This document shows, in pieces, positions 63,851-64,000 of a DNA stretch of 64,000 nt. The translations under genes were made by a program, and so were the position numbers. The stretch covers positions 36,032 through 100,031 of the forward strand of contig JANQQC010000065.1 in NCBI GenBank assembly GCA_028285145.1. Reading direction: 5' to 3'. Origin of the DNA: Hyphomonadaceae bacterium (GTDB taxonomy: Bacteria > Pseudomonadota > Alphaproteobacteria > Caulobacterales > Hyphomonadaceae). Each line of letters starts with the position of its first letter. The stretch's first letter is position 1. Under the pieces are notes generated by a model. The model did not search any database. It worked only from the letters and a program-made list of their open reading frames with translations, and had not been told where the DNA came from.

Positions 63851-64000
63851 AAATCAGCCAAAACTTATCCCCCTCCTGTGTGCCACAGCTATGATCCTCT
63901 CATCGCTCCCCTGAAGAGCCGGGTCGGCCGTCTGGCTTTGGGGGGCGAGGTCGCGGTCTGGCGGCCCGGCACCGGCGGTGTGCCGGTCTCCGTCTAGCAG
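63851..64000. other. Unassigned window end
   Basis: The last 150 bases contain short open frames only. A frame of about 60 residues that ends at 63997 overlaps the REP-like element and has no ribosome site. I see no gene start that can be supported. Confidence 0.4.

Noticed and set aside
63806..63997. A 63-codon plus-strand frame at the window end
   Set aside because: It begins within the REP-like element, has no ribosome site and no recognisable motif.

Overview
This window is a contiguous piece of an alphaproteobacterial chromosome of moderately high GC. It is gene-dense, with about 60 protein genes and four tRNA genes. It has no insertion sequence, integrase, phage gene or CRISPR array that I can see. 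Several traits point to Alphaproteobacteria: a recG / sdhE-mfd divergent block, a DUF2842 protein next to heme A synthase, an NDUFS4-like complex I subunit, a fused cysNC, a class I polyhydroxyalkanoate synthase, and a cluster of alaC-type aminotransferase, hom, glpX and recJ. The overall mix resembles Hyphomonadaceae or a related Caulobacterales lineage. That family placement is inference.

Layout. 1-5 kb: a cut-off secreted beta-propeller protein, a LysR regulator, a DUF4332 protein coupled to a 42-residue membrane protein, a histidine phosphatase and a CaiB-type racemase. 5-15.7 kb: mfd and sdhE facing recG, DUF502, a phosphotransferase/DUF6285 pair, a DUF3089-like protein and hldE. 15.8-23.4 kb: two convergent operons that form a light and singlet-oxygen repair island. 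One encodes a class I photolyase, an FAD oxidoreductase, DUF1365 and a cyclopropane-fatty-acid synthase. The other encodes a ChrR-like cupin, a DUF6134 protein and an iron-sulfur photolyase. Both start from sites matching the RpoE/ChrR-group (ECF11) promoter pattern. 23.5-26.5 kb: cysK, sseA and metC. 26.5-34.5 kb: a long minus-strand run with three tRNAs, a complex I accessory subunit, cold-shock protein, recJ, glpX, homoserine dehydrogenase and an aminotransferase.

34.5-51.5 kb: phaC facing argC, rplM-rpsI, a lipoprotein, ctaA, DUF2842, a phosphatidylserine-decarboxylase-like protein that lacks its key residues, an Atm1-type ABC transporter, a LOG-family hydrolase, gltX, a secreted nuclease, nadE, two oxidoreductases, a protein of unknown function and an HU protein. 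51.5-60.3 kb: a MATE exporter, class II DAHP synthase, a TIR-ParA fusion, glutathione reductase, rpiA, glmU and gph. 60.3-64 kb: an AT-rich gap with a tandem palindrome, tRNA-Val, and the sulfate-activation genes cysD-cysNC, followed by a terminator and a REP-like palindrome.

How the genes fit together. Sulfur assimilation is represented twice: cysD-cysNC activates sulfate and cysK-sseA-metC makes and uses cysteine. The two photolyases, the lipid-modifying enzymes and the ChrR-like protein read as one photo-oxidative stress regulon whose sigma factor lies outside the window. The best candidates for something undescribed are the TIR-ParA protein, the ChrR paralogue stripped of its anti-sigma zinc ligands, and the decarboxylase pseudoenzyme. 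The window also shows heavy convergent overlap: five gene pairs share a 4-base stop overlap and three pairs overlap by 39 to 49 bases.
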